NCBI GenBank assembly: GCA_003132445.1
Contig: PKXU01000090.1
Span: 66,385 to 119,888 of the forward strand
DNA: 53,504 nt
DNA from: Acidobacteriaceae bacterium
GTDB taxonomy: Bacteria > Acidobacteriota > Terriglobia > Terriglobales > Acidobacteriaceae
Direction: 5' to 3'
Shown here: positions 45,212 to 53,504 of the stretch, one piece after another
Layout of the letters: every line of letters starts with the position of its first letter
How positions within the stretch are numbered: the first letter of the stretch is position 1
The notes under the pieces: generated by a model
Told to the model about the DNA's origin: nothing
The model's input: only the letters and a program-made list of their open reading frames with translations
The model's database searches: none
Made by a program: the position numbers and the translations under genes

Positions 45212-45266
45212 GGACGAATGCGTCCGCCGCTACGTGGCATGTGGAGACGGACGCATTCGTCCGTCC
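45212..45266. repeat. Dispersed palindromic element between xylanase and propeller genes
   Basis: CATGTGGAGACGGACGC..GCGTCCGTCC-type copy at 45239-45266, with an inverted partial copy (GGACGAATGCGTCC) just upstream at 45212-45225. Together they form a large cruciform in the 155-base gap and may end transcription of the xylanase gene. Confidence 0.7.
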
Positions 45267-45312
45267 AGAGGCCCCACTTCTGCTAATCTTTCTCTTCCTA
45301 AGTTGAGCCGCC

Positions 45313-46488
45313 TTGCGAAAAATCCTCTTCATCGCTGTACTGATTCCCATTCTTGGCGGAATGGGGTGGTGGTATTTCCGCGAGCAGGCGCTGCCCGACT
45401 ACGGGCCCGCTTATCGCGAGTACGCCTACGTCAGCAACGGCAAAAGTAATACGGTCAGCGTCATTGACCTACGCACGTTCGCGTTAGCGAAGACCATTCC
45501 GGTCGGCAGCAATCCTACCGGCGTTGCAGCGAACAAGAAGAAGAATGAAATCTACGTGGTCAACAGCGGCTCAAACAACGTCAGCGTGATCAATGCTGAG
45601 ACCAATACCGTTGTGGCGACGATTGGGGTTCACGGCCGGCCCTATTTCATCGATGTGAGCGAGGATGGAAAGCACGCCTATGTAGCCAACTCAGGCTCCT
45701 CCAACGTGAGCGTGATTGATCTTGAAAAACGAATCGTTATCGGCAACATCCGCGTGGGCGCCTCTCCGGGGATGGCGCGGGTTTCCCCGGACGGTTCGAC
45801 GATTGTCGTCAGCAATCGCGGCGATAACACCGTGTCAGTGATCGATGCAAAGCTTCTGCGTGTAAGGGCGACTATACCCGTTTGCCTGCAACCCGAGGAA
45901 GTCGCGATACTGCCGGACTCAACTAAAGCATTTGTCGCCTGCTCCGGCTCGGCACAGGTCGCGTCGATCGCACTACAAACTTCTACGCAGAAAAGCGACC
46001 GTCTCTTAGCGTTGCTCGATGTGGGTCGCACGCCGGTAAGCCTCGCACTCAAGCCCGACGGCGGCGAGTTAATCGTATGCAACTTCGACTCCGACAGCAT
46101 TTCGATCATCGAAACCGGAAACGACGAAGTCGGCAACAGCCTGGAGATCGGGCAGCATCCCTCGCGCGGCGTGGTGACTTTCGACAATTCGCGCCTTTAT
46201 GTGACCAACTTCGGCTCGAACAGTGTCGCCGTCTACGACATCGATATCGGAAGACGCATCGACACGCTGACGGTGGGGAGCCGGCCCGATGCAATCGCGC
46301 TTACGCCGGATGAAAACTATATTCTCGTGCTGGACACACAATCCGGGGACGTGACTGTGATCCAAAAACGCAAACCGCGCAAGCTGGAGCCTGGAGAGTA
46401 TGCGTTGATGACGCTGATTCCAGTAGGCATGCAGCCGAATGCGATTGCAGTGAAAGCGTTCCTAGCGAGCAAACCGGCGGCGAAGTAA
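45313..46488 (+). CDS. YVTN beta-propeller repeat protein
   Basis: A 391-residue protein with an N-terminal membrane anchor or uncleaved signal (residues 3-22) and then seven propeller-type repeats built on the unit IYVVNSGSNNVSVI.....VVATI.VG..P. Such proteins form surface-exposed propellers; no enzyme site is visible. The start is TTG at 45313. It converges with the bacilliredoxin gene with only six bases between the stops. Confidence 0.85.
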   Translation: MRKILFIAVLIPILGGMGWWYFREQALPDYGPAYREYAYVSNGKSNTVSVIDLRTFALAKTIPVGSNPTGVAANKKKNEIYVVNSGSNNVSVINAETNTVVATIGVHGRPYFIDVSEDGKHAYVANSGSSNVSVIDLEKRIVIGNIRVGASPGMARVSPDGSTIVVSNRGDNTVSVIDAKLLRVRATIPVCLQPEEVAILPDSTKAFVACSGSAQVASIALQTSTQKSDRLLALLDVGRTPVSLALKPDGGELIVCNFDSDSISIIETGNDEVGNSLEIGQHPSRGVVTFDNSRLYVTNFGSNSVAVYDIDIGRRIDTLTVGSRPDAIALTPDENYILVLDTQSGDVTVIQKRKPRKLEPGEYALMTLIPVGMQPNAIAVKAFLASKPAAK

Positions 46489-46494
46489 GGCTAA

Positions 46495-46932
46495 CTACAC
46501 AGCAGCGGGTTTCGCACAAAACCGGTCCAAGGCAGCCTTCAACTCCGCCGCAATGGCCGGGGCCTCGCGCGATTCGATATCGCGCCGCGGCATCATGTAG
46601 ACAAGTTGCCCATCGCGCAAAATCGCGATCGACGGTGAAGAAGGCGGCTGTCCGGTGAAATAGCTGCGCGCTTGTTCCGTGGCTTCTTTTTCCTGACCAG
46701 CAAAAACAGAGTAAGCATGGTCGGGCCGACTTGCGTTCTGCAGCGCCAGACGCACGGCAGGCCGCATGCGACCGGCAGCGCATCCGCAAATCGAGTTCAC
46801 GACCACCATCGTCGTGCCAGGCCGGTTCTTCAGCGCCGCATCTACCTCGTCGGCAGTCCGCAGTTCTTCGATTCCCAGGCGCGTCAGTTCTGCACGCATC
46901 GGCACAACCATAATTTCAGGATACATCGGCAT
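46495..46932 (-). CDS. Bacilliredoxin BrxA/BrxB family protein
   Basis: A 145-residue thioredoxin-fold protein of the YphP/YqiW family that removes bacillithiol (or another low-molecular-weight thiol) from proteins. The signature is VNSICGCAAGRMRPA with Cys49-Gly-Cys51. The ATG at 46932 follows AGGAAG; a longer frame upstream would translate a repeat and is rejected. Acidobacteria often encode this family. Confidence 0.92.
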   Translation of the reverse strand: MPMYPEIMVVPMRAELTRLGIEELRTADEVDAALKNRPGTTMVVVNSICGCAAGRMRPAVRLALQNASRPDHAYSVFAGQEKEATEQARSYFTGQPPSSPSIAILRDGQLVYMMPRRDIESREAPAIAAELKAALDRFCAKPAAV

Positions 46933-46994
46933 GTTGGATTCTTCTTCCTGTGATTGAAATTCTCTCTTCCTATTGTAACGCGTCATTCCTTCTG

Positions 46995-47055
46995 TCATCT
47001 TGAGCGGAGTTGCCGGTCGCAAAGCGAACGGCAACGCAGTCGAAACATCCCTATT
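46995..47055. repeat. Intergenic palindromic repeat of the GTCATCTTGAGCGGAG type
   Basis: TCATCTTGAGCGGAGTTGCC and GGCAACGCAGTCGAAACATC-type arms face each other with an inner GTTGCCG/CGGCAAC stem. It lies in the 46933-47207 spacer and resembles widespread spacer repeats that end in CAGTCGAA.ATCCCT. Nothing else is seen in this spacer. Confidence 0.5.
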
Positions 47056-47207
47056 ATCTAAACGGAAAAGCGGGCTAGAGAGTTTCGTTCGCAACGTCGG
47101 ACACATCGAGAGTTTCCGCAGAAATATTCAACTACGTGCGGACGTGCAAACTGCGCCCGAGCAAAACAACTGAAATCCATGCATAGCCGGCAGCAACAAA
47201 ACCACCA

Positions 47208-48284
47208 ATGTGTATATTGAAACTGAATCCATTGCTCCTCGAAGAAAACATTTCGCTCGCGCCACTCACCACCTTTCGCCTGGGAGGGCCCGCGCGTTTC
47301 TTTGTGGAAGCGAAGTCGATCGGGGATGTGCAAGAGGCGGCCACACTCGCGCAATCGAAAAACCTGCCTTTATTTGTTCTGGGCGGCGGCAGCAATCTCG
47401 TCGTGGCCGATAGCGGCTGGCCTGGACTCGTGCTCAAAGTTGCGATTCCCGGAATCGAGCGCCGTTCAGCGGAGGTCGAAGGCAAGGCTCTGTTCGACGT
47501 TGGCGCAGGCGAATCCTGGGACCGTTTCGTCTCCCACGCGGTTATAGCGCAGTGCGCAGGCGTTGAGTGTTTGAGCGGAATTCCGGGCAGCGTCGGCGGC
47601 ACGCCGGTGCAGAATGTAGGCGCTTACGGTCAGGAAGTTTCCGAAACGATCGCATCTGTTCAGGTTCTCGACTTGAAAGAGGGACGGGTGCGCGAACTGT
47701 GCCGCGAAACCTGCGGATTTTCTTACCGGTCGAGCATTTTTAACACCAGTGAGCACGGCCGATTCATCATTCTCCGTGTCACTTATCTGCTCGTGCCGGG
47801 CGGCGAACCGCGCATCCGTTACGCCGATTTGAAACGCGACTTTAAAGATCACAAAACCATTCCTACCCTAGCTCAGACCCGCGAAGCGGTACGTCACATT
47901 CGCGCGCTCAAGGGAATGCTGATTGTCGATGGAGATCCCGATTGCCAGAGTGCAGGTTCGTTCTTCAAGAATCCAGTAATTTCTCCGGACCAACATCAAG
48001 ACTTGCTGAATCGAGTCGAAGCCAAGGGATTGACTTTGCCTAGCTATCCCGTGCTCGAGCAAAATAAAAAGGTTTCGGCGGCATGGCTGGTGGAGCATTC
48101 CGGATTCGCCCGCGGCTACGGCTTTGGCCACGTCGGCATTTCAAGCAAGCATGCATTAGCCATTGTGAATCGCGGAGGCGCCACCGCCGCCGAGGTACTG
48201 GCGTTGAAAGACCATATCCAGCAGCGTGTTGAAGAAATCTGGGGTCTTCGTTTGGAGCCCGAGCCGGTAATGGTCGGCTTCTAG
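47208..48284 (+). CDS. murB: UDP-N-acetylenolpyruvoylglucosamine reductase MurB
   Basis: MurB is the FAD- and NADPH-dependent reductase that makes UDP-N-acetylmuramic acid for peptidoglycan. The 358-residue protein has the FAD-binding segment FVLGGGSNLVVADSG, SGIPGSVGGTPVQNVGAYGQE, the active-site Ser in CQSAGSFFKNP and the C-terminal Glu in LEPEPVMVG. The spacing including CGFSYRSSIF matches the E. coli-type (type I) enzyme. Other mur genes are not adjacent. Confidence 0.96.
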   Translation: MCILKLNPLLLEENISLAPLTTFRLGGPARFFVEAKSIGDVQEAATLAQSKNLPLFVLGGGSNLVVADSGWPGLVLKVAIPGIERRSAEVEGKALFDVGAGESWDRFVSHAVIAQCAGVECLSGIPGSVGGTPVQNVGAYGQEVSETIASVQVLDLKEGRVRELCRETCGFSYRSSIFNTSEHGRFIILRVTYLLVPGGEPRIRYADLKRDFKDHKTIPTLAQTREAVRHIRALKGMLIVDGDPDCQSAGSFFKNPVISPDQHQDLLNRVEAKGLTLPSYPVLEQNKKVSAAWLVEHSGFARGYGFGHVGISSKHALAIVNRGGATAAEVLALKDHIQQRVEEIWGLRLEPEPVMVGF

Positions 48285-48290
48285 CTCTCT

Positions 48291-48358
48291 CAGTTTTCAG
48301 TTTTCAGTTCTCAGTTCTCAGTTGCCGGTTCTCCGTCCGGTTCCCAGTTCTCAGTTCC
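48291..48358 (+). repeat. Reiterated CAGTTYT array after murB
   Basis: Five 7-base units CAGTTTT/CAGTTCT/CAGTTGC run from 48291 to 48325, with two more at 48345-48358. They lie in the 48285-48530 spacer between murB and the sigma factor. Confidence 0.7.
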
Positions 48359-48373
48359 ATCGCTTTCATTTTG

Positions 48374-48437
48374 TTATTCCGAGTGAAGCGAGGAATCTGC
48401 TTTCTCTGGCCGCGCCACAGCAGATTCCTCGCGTGAG
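48374..48437. repeat. Intergenic palindromic repeat, GCGAGGAATCTGC type
   Basis: GCGAGGAATCTGC (48389-48401) and GCAGATTCCTCGC (about 48420-48432) are perfect inverted arms around a GGCCGCGCC centre. The family of repeats with the ATTCCGAGTGAAGCGAGGAATC theme is common in spacers of soil bacteria. It occurs just before the sigma factor gene. Confidence 0.6.
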
Positions 48438-48530
48438 AACAAAGGGCTGGGAATGAGTTCCGCAAGCTGTTTCTCTGTGCGCGTTCTTCCAAAGATATTC
48501 CTGAACAAAAACACAGTCTGGGCGGTCTTT

Positions 48531-49184
48531 ATGAGTGAGGGCAGATACGTGCTGGCAGGAGACATGATCCTGAGCGGAGCGGCGACGATTGCGGGGAACG
48601 AAAAAGATCGCAGCGAACCCGATCGCAGCAGAAGTGGAGCCGATCGCAGTGAAAGCGTCCGCACTCAGGACGAGAAGCTCGAAGAGCTCGTGCGCGGTCA
48701 CTCCCGCCTCGTTTATCGCATCGCCTATGCCGTGCTGCGCCGTCACCATGATGCGGAAGACGCCACGCAAGAAACGTTTATGCGAGTGCGGCGGTACAGT
48801 TCGAAGCTCGCTGGCGTGGAAGACGCAAAGACGTGGCTGGCGCGAATCGCATGGCGCGTGGCCGTAGACCGGAGTCGTCGAAACGAACGAACCAGGGAAA
48901 TTGCGTTAGAAGATCCAGAGGAACCGTTGCCAGAAGTGACTTCGGCTGAGGCTACTGCGGACGCAACCCTGCAGGCAGCGCAGGTCGGAGCAGCGCTTGA
49001 ACGGATGATTGCAGTACTGCCGGACAAACTGCGCGAACCGCTGATTTTGTCGACGATTGAAGAAATGTCGCCCAGAGAAGTCGCGGCGACGCTCGGGATC
49101 AACGAAGCGGCAGTACGTTCACGGGTGTTTCGGGCAAGGCAAATTCTGCGCGAGAAGCTAACGGGACGCATGGCCAGGAAATAA
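48531..49184 (+). CDS. ECF-family RNA polymerase sigma factor
   Basis: A 217-residue sigma-70 family factor. Region 2 is at about 60-120 (LVYRIAYAVLRRHHDAEDATQETFMRV) and region 4 at about 150-205 (LPDKLREPLILSTIEEMSPREVAATLGINEAAVRSRVFRARQIL). An N-terminal extension carries three near-repeats of GATCGCAG (DRSEPDRSRSGADRS). I chose the ATG at 48531, the best placed of several. The next gene, 9 bases later, is a putative anti-sigma membrane protein, so the sigma factor is probably kept inactive until a signal arrives. Confidence 0.88.
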   Translation: MSEGRYVLAGDMILSGAATIAGNEKDRSEPDRSRSGADRSESVRTQDEKLEELVRGHSRLVYRIAYAVLRRHHDAEDATQETFMRVRRYSSKLAGVEDAKTWLARIAWRVAVDRSRRNERTREIALEDPEEPLPEVTSAEATADATLQAAQVGAALERMIAVLPDKLREPLILSTIEEMSPREVAATLGINEAAVRSRVFRARQILREKLTGRMARK

Positions 49185-49193
49185 GTAAGAGAA

Positions 49194-49823
49194 ATGATTA
49201 ACGAAAAGCAGGATAAAGAAAAGCAGATCGAACAAAAACATGATGAATTCGATGACATGTTAGATGCGGCGCTGGCGAAGTATGCAGCGGCTGAGCCGAG
49301 GGCAGGGCTGGACGAGCGGGTGCTGGCGAACTTGCGCGCCGAACGGGCGCGGGTTACGGAACGCGCATGCTGGCGCTGGAGCATAGTGGCGCCGCTGGCC
49401 GCGATCGTCATTGTGGCCCTGGCACTGGCTTGGAAATCGGGCAAGCAGTCACAGATCGTTGCACAGCATCATCCTTCGACCACGACGCAAGCTCCGAAAG
49501 AACCAACGAAGCAGACTGCATCGAATAGCATGAGAGATCTGATCCCTTCGCCGGAGCGCGGCCGCATGCCACGAACAAATGCGCGGGGCTCTCGACTTAA
49601 AGTCGTCGTCGCTAACAGTCCTAACCTCGATCAACCGAAGCTGGATCAGTTCCCGTCCCCCCGGCCATTGAGTGAAGGGGAGAGGCTTTTAGTTCGCTAC
49701 GTCCAGAACTTCCCGCAGGAAGCTGAAGTGATAGCGAAGGAGCAGGCTGAGTTTGATCAGGAAATGGAAAAACTGAACGGAGATCAATCTCGGAAGGCCA
49801 GTTCGGATCAAGAAGAAAGGTGA
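49194..49823 (+). CDS. Putative anti-sigma factor, single-pass membrane protein
   Basis: A 209-residue protein with a charged cytosolic N-terminus (residues 1-60), one membrane segment (about 62-80: WSIVAPLAAIVIVALALAWKS) and a polar periplasmic part. No family is recognised. Its place 9 bases after an ECF sigma gene and its topology fit an anti-sigma regulator (inference). The segment FPSPRPLSEGERLL looks like translation of a common repeat sequence. Confidence 0.55.
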   Translation: MINEKQDKEKQIEQKHDEFDDMLDAALAKYAAAEPRAGLDERVLANLRAERARVTERACWRWSIVAPLAAIVIVALALAWKSGKQSQIVAQHHPSTTTQAPKEPTKQTASNSMRDLIPSPERGRMPRTNARGSRLKVVVANSPNLDQPKLDQFPSPRPLSEGERLLVRYVQNFPQEAEVIAKEQAEFDQEMEKLNGDQSRKASSDQEER

Positions 49824-49832
49824 GGTACATTT

Positions 49833-50405
49833 ATGCGAAAAGTGACGGCAATGTGTTTTTTTGTGACAATCGTGGTCCTGTGCTCTGGCTTGAGGCTAGC
49901 CCACGCACAGGACTCAACTCCCAAAACAGAGCGGGTCGAAAAGCCAGTGCATGCTTATCGTCTGGATTTTTCCCTCAATGAACTCGAGGGGGAAAAGAGA
50001 ATCAATAGCAGGCACTACTCGATCGACTCGGATGTACCCGGGGAAAGACAAGAAGTTAAGATTGGCACGCGGGTCCCCGTTGCCATCGGTTCATATCCGG
50101 CAAGTGCCTCATCCGGCAGCACAGTCAATACCCAGTTTCAGTATGTGGATGTGGGCACACACATTTGGTGCTCCTTGAAAGAGCTTACTGATGAACTGGA
50201 GTTGCACGCGGGAAGCGAAATCAGCAATATTAATGCTGAAGCCGCCCGTGATAGCAATGGCTTAGCGAATCCGGTGATTCGCCAAATCAAGATCGAGGGA
50301 AGCACTATTGTCGTCCCCGGGAAGGCTATCGTGATCGGCAGCGCCGACGATCCTGCATCCACTCGCCAGTTCCAACTTGAGGTGACGGTAACGAAACTGA
50401 AATAG
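49833..50405 (+). CDS. Exported protein of unknown function
   Basis: A 190-residue protein with a signal peptide (about 1-25, ending LAHAQ). The mature part is beta-rich with no family I recognise. It is 9 bases after the anti-sigma-like gene, so the three genes form an operon. It may be a sensor or effector of the sigma system, which is inference from position only. Confidence 0.6.
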   Translation: MRKVTAMCFFVTIVVLCSGLRLAHAQDSTPKTERVEKPVHAYRLDFSLNELEGEKRINSRHYSIDSDVPGERQEVKIGTRVPVAIGSYPASASSGSTVNTQFQYVDVGTHIWCSLKELTDELELHAGSEISNINAEAARDSNGLANPVIRQIKIEGSTIVVPGKAIVIGSADDPASTRQFQLEVTVTKLK

Positions 50406-50429
50406 TTCGGGCGGTCATCACACATGAGC

Positions 50430-50530
50430 AATTGCTGATTGCTGATTTCTGATTGCTGATTAAATCGAAGACTTCCGAAGCGAACGTACTTCGATCAACA
50501 ATCGAAGAATCAGCAATTAGCAATTTTTTT
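50430..50530 (+). terminator. Repeat-derived terminator hairpin after the sigma operon
   Basis: AATTGCTGATT (50430-50440) pairs with AATCAGCAATT (50508-50518), followed by AGCAATTTTTTT. Extra ATTGCTGATT-like units lie in the loop. It lies between the + sigma operon and the convergent uracil-DNA glycosylase gene, so it can terminate the operon. Confidence 0.55.
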
Positions 50531-50619
50531 GGCAATACGGCGCCGCCCCAGATCGTGACCCAGCTTTTGGCTATGCCCCCTAGCGGGGGAAGGGTGAACG
50601 AGCCGGCACCGGCGGCGCC

Positions 50620-51309
50620 TCAGAGTTCCTTATCGGCAATTCTTGCCGCTTCTTGAAAGATTTCCACAAACATTTTGCGCGTCAGCTTGCCGGTTTGCGT
50701 GTTCTGGTTTGAAGGATGATACGACGCCAACAATACCTTCCCATCCGGCATTCGGTAACTGGCGCCGTGTTTGAAGACATATGCCTTCTTGCTGACCAGG
50801 ACGCCTTCCCGCTTTGCGTAGTTAAGGTATGCGTCAAATCCAATTTTCCCCAGTGCGACGACGACCTTTACGTCCTTTAATCCTGCCAACTCGCGGTCGA
50901 GAAACCCTGAGCAGGCTTCGAGTTCTTGCGGCAGAGGCTTGTTGTCCGGCGGCGCGCAGCGGACCGCAGCCGTAATATAAAGATTTCTTAATTGCATGCC
51001 GTCATTGCGATCGATGGCCGTCGGCTGACTGGCAAATCCAGTTTCATTCAAGACGGGGTACATAAACCTACCCGAAGCGTCGCCGGTGAATGGACGTCCA
51101 GTACGGTTCGAACCGTGCGCCCCCGGTGCGAGTCCCATGATGAGTACGCGGGCTCGCGGATCGCCGAACCCAGCCACTGGCTTGCCCCAGTATTCCCATT
51201 CGAGATACGCGCGCCGCTTTACCCGGGCGACTTCCTCACGGTGCGCAACCAGCCGAGGACAGCGGGTGCAAGCTTCGACTTCGTTATTCAGAATGGTGAG
51301 CCAGGACAT
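50620..51309 (-). CDS. Family-5 uracil-DNA glycosylase (UdgB type)
   Basis: A 229-residue repair glycosylase. The signature GLAPGAHGSNRTGRPFTGD (active site 1) and SYHPSNQNT (active site 2) are those of family 5. Cys14 and Cys17 in ACTRCPRL, Cys117-region RCAPP and the ACSGFL cysteine fit the Fe-S cluster. It removes uracil and hypoxanthine from DNA. Monocistronic on the minus strand, convergent with the sigma operon and divergent from tig. Confidence 0.93.
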   Translation of the reverse strand: MSWLTILNNEVEACTRCPRLVAHREEVARVKRRAYLEWEYWGKPVAGFGDPRARVLIMGLAPGAHGSNRTGRPFTGDASGRFMYPVLNETGFASQPTAIDRNDGMQLRNLYITAAVRCAPPDNKPLPQELEACSGFLDRELAGLKDVKVVVALGKIGFDAYLNYAKREGVLVSKKAYVFKHGASYRMPDGKVLLASYHPSNQNTQTGKLTRKMFVEIFQEAARIADKEL

Positions 51310-51526
51310 TCGGCTATTACATCACACGTCGCTCCGCTGTAGAGACGGCTCGCGACGTGTTTAGGTTCCGCTTCTGGGCCAACGACCGACGATGAATGAC
51401 CAGCGACGATTTGCTCGTTTGACGCTGCTCTCCTTTAGTCTTTACACTCAAGATTAACGGCCTGTAAACGCGATAGTCTTTCTCATCCGTTTGCCGGACG
51501 GGGTCGTGCAAGCTGAAAGGGTCAAC

Positions 51527-52816
51527 GTGAGTCCCACACAAACAGTCGACGCGAAGGACAAAAACGGCGTCAACCGCGAGATTTCGGTCGAAATCCCTGC
51601 CGAAGAAGTCGCTCGCGAAATGGAAATCATTATTCAGAAATATCAAAAAGTGGCGCGGCTTCCCGGCTTTCGCACCGGCCATGTTCCTGCTTCCGTGATC
51701 AAGCAGCGATTCAAAGAAGATCTGAAGAGCGACGTTGTAGAGGCTCTGGTTCCGCGCTATTTCCGCAAAGAAACCGACAAACAAGGGATGATCCCCGTGT
51801 CGCAGCCGCGGGTCACCGATCTGCATATCCACGATGGCGAACCGCTGCGATTCAAGGCCAGCTTCGAGATCATGCCCGAAATCGTGGTCCAGGGTTATAA
51901 AGAACTGCGCGCCGACCACCCCGAGATCGTCGTAAAAGACGAGGAGGTAGAAGACGCGGTGAACAGCGTGCGCGAACAGCACGCTACCTACACTTCGGTG
52001 GAAGGCCGGCCATTGGCCGATGGCGACTTCGCTCAATCCTCCATGGACGGGAAGCAAAAAGATGGCGACGATAAAAACCAGCCTGTACATATGGATGAAG
52101 TGCTGATCGAAATCGCGGGCAAGAATACGGTCCCGGAGTTCACCGAAAACTTGCGCGGCGCCAATGCCGGAGACGAGCGGGAATTCGAGGTGAAATATCC
52201 CGACGACCTTGCGGACAAGCGCCTGGCGGGCAAGACCTTCGTCTACAAGGTAAAGATTCACGCCATCAAGCAGAAAAACCTGCCCGAACTCAATGATGAT
52301 TTCGCCAAAGAGCTGGGTGACTTCACCAGCCTTGACCAGGTGCGCAAACAGATTCGCGAAAACATGCTGGCGGAGCGCAGGCACGATGCCGAACGCGAAG
52401 CAAAAGACAAGCTGATTGCTGAACTGGTCAAGCGAAATGATTTCGAGGCCCCGGAATCGCTCATCGATCGCCAGATTGATCTGCGGCTGGAACGCGGCCT
52501 GCGCGCTTTGGCCGCGCAGGGAATGAAAATGGAAGATTTGAAAAAGATGGACTTGCCCCGCCTGCGTGCAGGTCAGCGGGACCAAGCCGTACAGGATGTG
52601 AAGTCGTCGTTGTTACTGGAACGCATTGCGGATTTGGAAAAGATTGAGGTCGGGGAGGACGAAGTGAATCATGAGATTGAAGCCCTGGCCAAACAGTCGA
52701 AACAGACTCCAGAGGCGGTCCGCGCTCGTTTGACACAGGATGGGGGCCTCGATAGAATCCGAAACAGAATCCGCAGCGAAAAGACCCTCGATTTTCTGTA
52801 TCACCAGTCCGCGTAA
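51527..52816 (+). CDS. tig: Trigger factor
   Basis: A 429-residue ribosome-bound chaperone. N-terminal ribosome-binding domain with the [20 protein letters not shown] signature, FKBP-like peptidyl-prolyl isomerase domain around 160-245 ([12 protein letters not shown]...[18 protein letters not shown]), and the C-terminal chaperone domain. I chose the GTG at 51527 with AAGGG six bases upstream. A TTG further upstream would add 12 residues. It is followed by clpP, the classical tig-clpP order. Confidence 0.95.
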   Translation: MSPTQTVDAKDKNGVNREISVEIPAEEVAREMEIIIQKYQKVARLPGFRTGHVPASVIKQRFKEDLKSDVVEALVPRYFRKETDKQGMIPVSQPRVTDLHIHDGEPLRFKASFEIMPEIVVQGYKELRADHPEIVVKDEEVEDAVNSVREQHATYTSVEGRPLADGDFAQSSMDGKQKDGDDKNQPVHMDEVLIEIAGKNTVPEFTENLRGANAGDEREFEVKYPDDLADKRLAGKTFVYKVKIHAIKQKNLPELNDDFAKELGDFTSLDQVRKQIRENMLAERRHDAEREAKDKLIAELVKRNDFEAPESLIDRQIDLRLERGLRALAAQGMKMEDLKKMDLPRLRAGQRDQAVQDVKSSLLLERIADLEKIEVGEDEVNHEIEALAKQSKQTPEAVRARLTQDGGLDRIRNRIRSEKTLDFLYHQSA

Positions 52817-52907
52817 TTCATAAGAAAGACGCGGACCTCTTTCGACCCTCCCCAGGCAAGCTAGCCCGTTGCGCCGAAGCGGAGTGTGGCAGGAAACGAC
52901 AACCGAA

Positions 52908-52971
52908 CGATTCACAAATAAAGCGATTAGCAAATAGAACGATTGGCAAAAAAATGACTGGCAAAAGTAAA
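52908..52971 (+). repeat. Four 16-bp tandem repeats spanning the clpP start codon
   Basis: Units CGATTCACAAATAAAG (52908), CGATTAGCAAATAGAA (52924), CGATTGGCAAAAAAAT (52940) and GACTGGCAAAAGTAAA (52956) run with an exact 16-base period. The ATG (52954) sits at the third-fourth unit junction. No ribosome site is visible. Confidence 0.75.
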
Positions 52972-53504
52972 GATCCGCAAATGATGCTGGTACCGATGGT
53001 TATCGAGCAGACCGGGCGTGGTGAGCGCGCTTATGACATCTACTCCCGGCTGCTTCGCGACAACATTATCTTCATTGGCACGCCCATTGACGATAACATC
53101 GCCAACCTGGTGATTGCCCAAATGTTGTTTCTGGCTCAGGAAGATCCCGAGAAAGACATCCAGCTTTACATTAACTCGCCCGGCGGCTCCATCACAGCCG
53201 GCATGGCGATTTACGATACCATGCAATACGTAAAGAACGACGTGATGACCTTGTGCGTCGGTCAGGCGGCATCGATGGCCGCATTACTATTGGCATCCGG
53301 TGAGGCTAAAAAGAGATTGGCACTGCCGAATTCGCGAATTCTAATACATCAGCCGTCCATGGGGGGACTCTCCGGACAGGCCACCGATATCGACATCCAT
53401 GCCCGAGAAATCCTGCGTATGCGCGAGATTACAAACCAGTTGCTCTCCAAGCATAGCGGCCAGAAACTGGACAAAGTAGAAAAAGACGTGGAGCGCGACT
53501 TCAT
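52954..53504 (+). CDS. clpP: ATP-dependent Clp protease proteolytic subunit ClpP (3' end cut by the window)
   Basis: The first 183 codons of ClpP, the serine protease barrel that works with ClpX or ClpA. The catalytic Ser107 is in GQAASMAA and His132 in LIHQPSMGG. The catalytic Asp182 (VERDF) is just inside the window edge, so about 15-20 residues are missing. The ATG at 52954 is preceded by A-rich tandem repeats without a Shine-Dalgarno sequence. It lies 137 bases after tig. Confidence 0.96.
   Translation, partial: MTGKSKDPQMMLVPMVIEQTGRGERAYDIYSRLLRDNIIFIGTPIDDNIANLVIAQMLFLAQEDPEKDIQLYINSPGGSITAGMAIYDTMQYVKNDVMTLCVGQAASMAALLLASGEAKKRLALPNSRILIHQPSMGGLSGQATDIDIHAREILRMREITNQLLSKHSGQKLDKVEKDVERDF

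Noticed and set aside
51317..52585. Long open frame antisense to trigger factor (422 codons)
   Set aside because: The sense strand is clearly tig, and the antisense product has no recognisable motif.

Overview
The window reads as chromosome of a soil-type Gram-negative bacterium, most likely an Acidobacteriota (Terriglobia-like) genome. The evidence is a very large TonB-dependent receptor with an N-terminal carboxypeptidase-regulatory-like domain, an N-glycanase of the PNGase A type beside it, PAS-rich sensor kinases, a GH57/GlgB glycogen pair, lipid A genes, and many short palindromic and tandem repeats in spacers. This placement is inference from gene content; there is no rRNA or other marker in the window. 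I see no tRNA, rRNA, CRISPR array, insertion sequence or prophage.

Layout. 0-2.8 kb: a small membrane protein, hfq-hflX (minus strand) and a ferredoxin with CRP-type palindromes upstream. 3.3-4.8 kb: a 50-residue membrane peptide followed by an SPFH/band-7 protein. 5-10.4 kb: signalling block with a receiver protein, an Rcp1-like response regulator, a large histidine kinase whose N-terminus is an ETR1-type ethylene-binding domain, and a pseudo-receiver/PilZ protein. 10.6-11.5 kb: a chemoreceptor remnant and cutC. 11.6-18.3 kb: TonB receptor, DeoR-type regulator and PNGase A-like secreted glycanase. The receptor and glycanase promoters share a 47-bp element, so the three genes look like one N-glycan-scavenging regulon. 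18.3-21.8 kb: a multicopper oxidase, an outer-membrane protein and a quinone oxidoreductase. 22.3-29.2 kb: ABC exporter, DUF2071, DUF393, lpxB and a catalytically dead M1-peptidase-like protein. 29.5-34.6 kb: GH57, a vapBC-type toxin-antitoxin pair and glgB. 35.1-42.9 kb: a TPR protein and the type IV pilus genes pilB-pilT-pilC with a PilS/PilR-like pair. 43.2-46.5 kb: a HhH-GPD glycosylase, a GH10 xylanase and a YVTN propeller. 46.5-53.5 kb: bacilliredoxin, murB, an ECF sigma factor with putative anti-sigma, family-5 uracil-DNA glycosylase, tig and the start of clpP.

Recurring themes. (1) A palindromic element with a core like CATGTGGGGACRGCCG is present in five full copies. Three of these lie in frame inside two lipid-A-type genes (the exporter and lpxB). 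(2) Four genes (clpP, the DeoR regulator, the multicopper oxidase, the PilZ protein) have short tandem duplications that abut or span the start codon. (3) Several spacers are filled by different micro-repeats that fold into hairpins. (4) Two large genes, the ETR1-like kinase and the multicopper oxidase, are each broken by the loss of one base in a short homopolymer. This pattern fits sequencing or assembly error at least as well as real decay.

The most interesting candidates are the ETR1-like receptor kinase, which keeps all seven residues I know as important for ethylene binding in plant ETR1, and the PNGase A/TonB/DeoR regulon.
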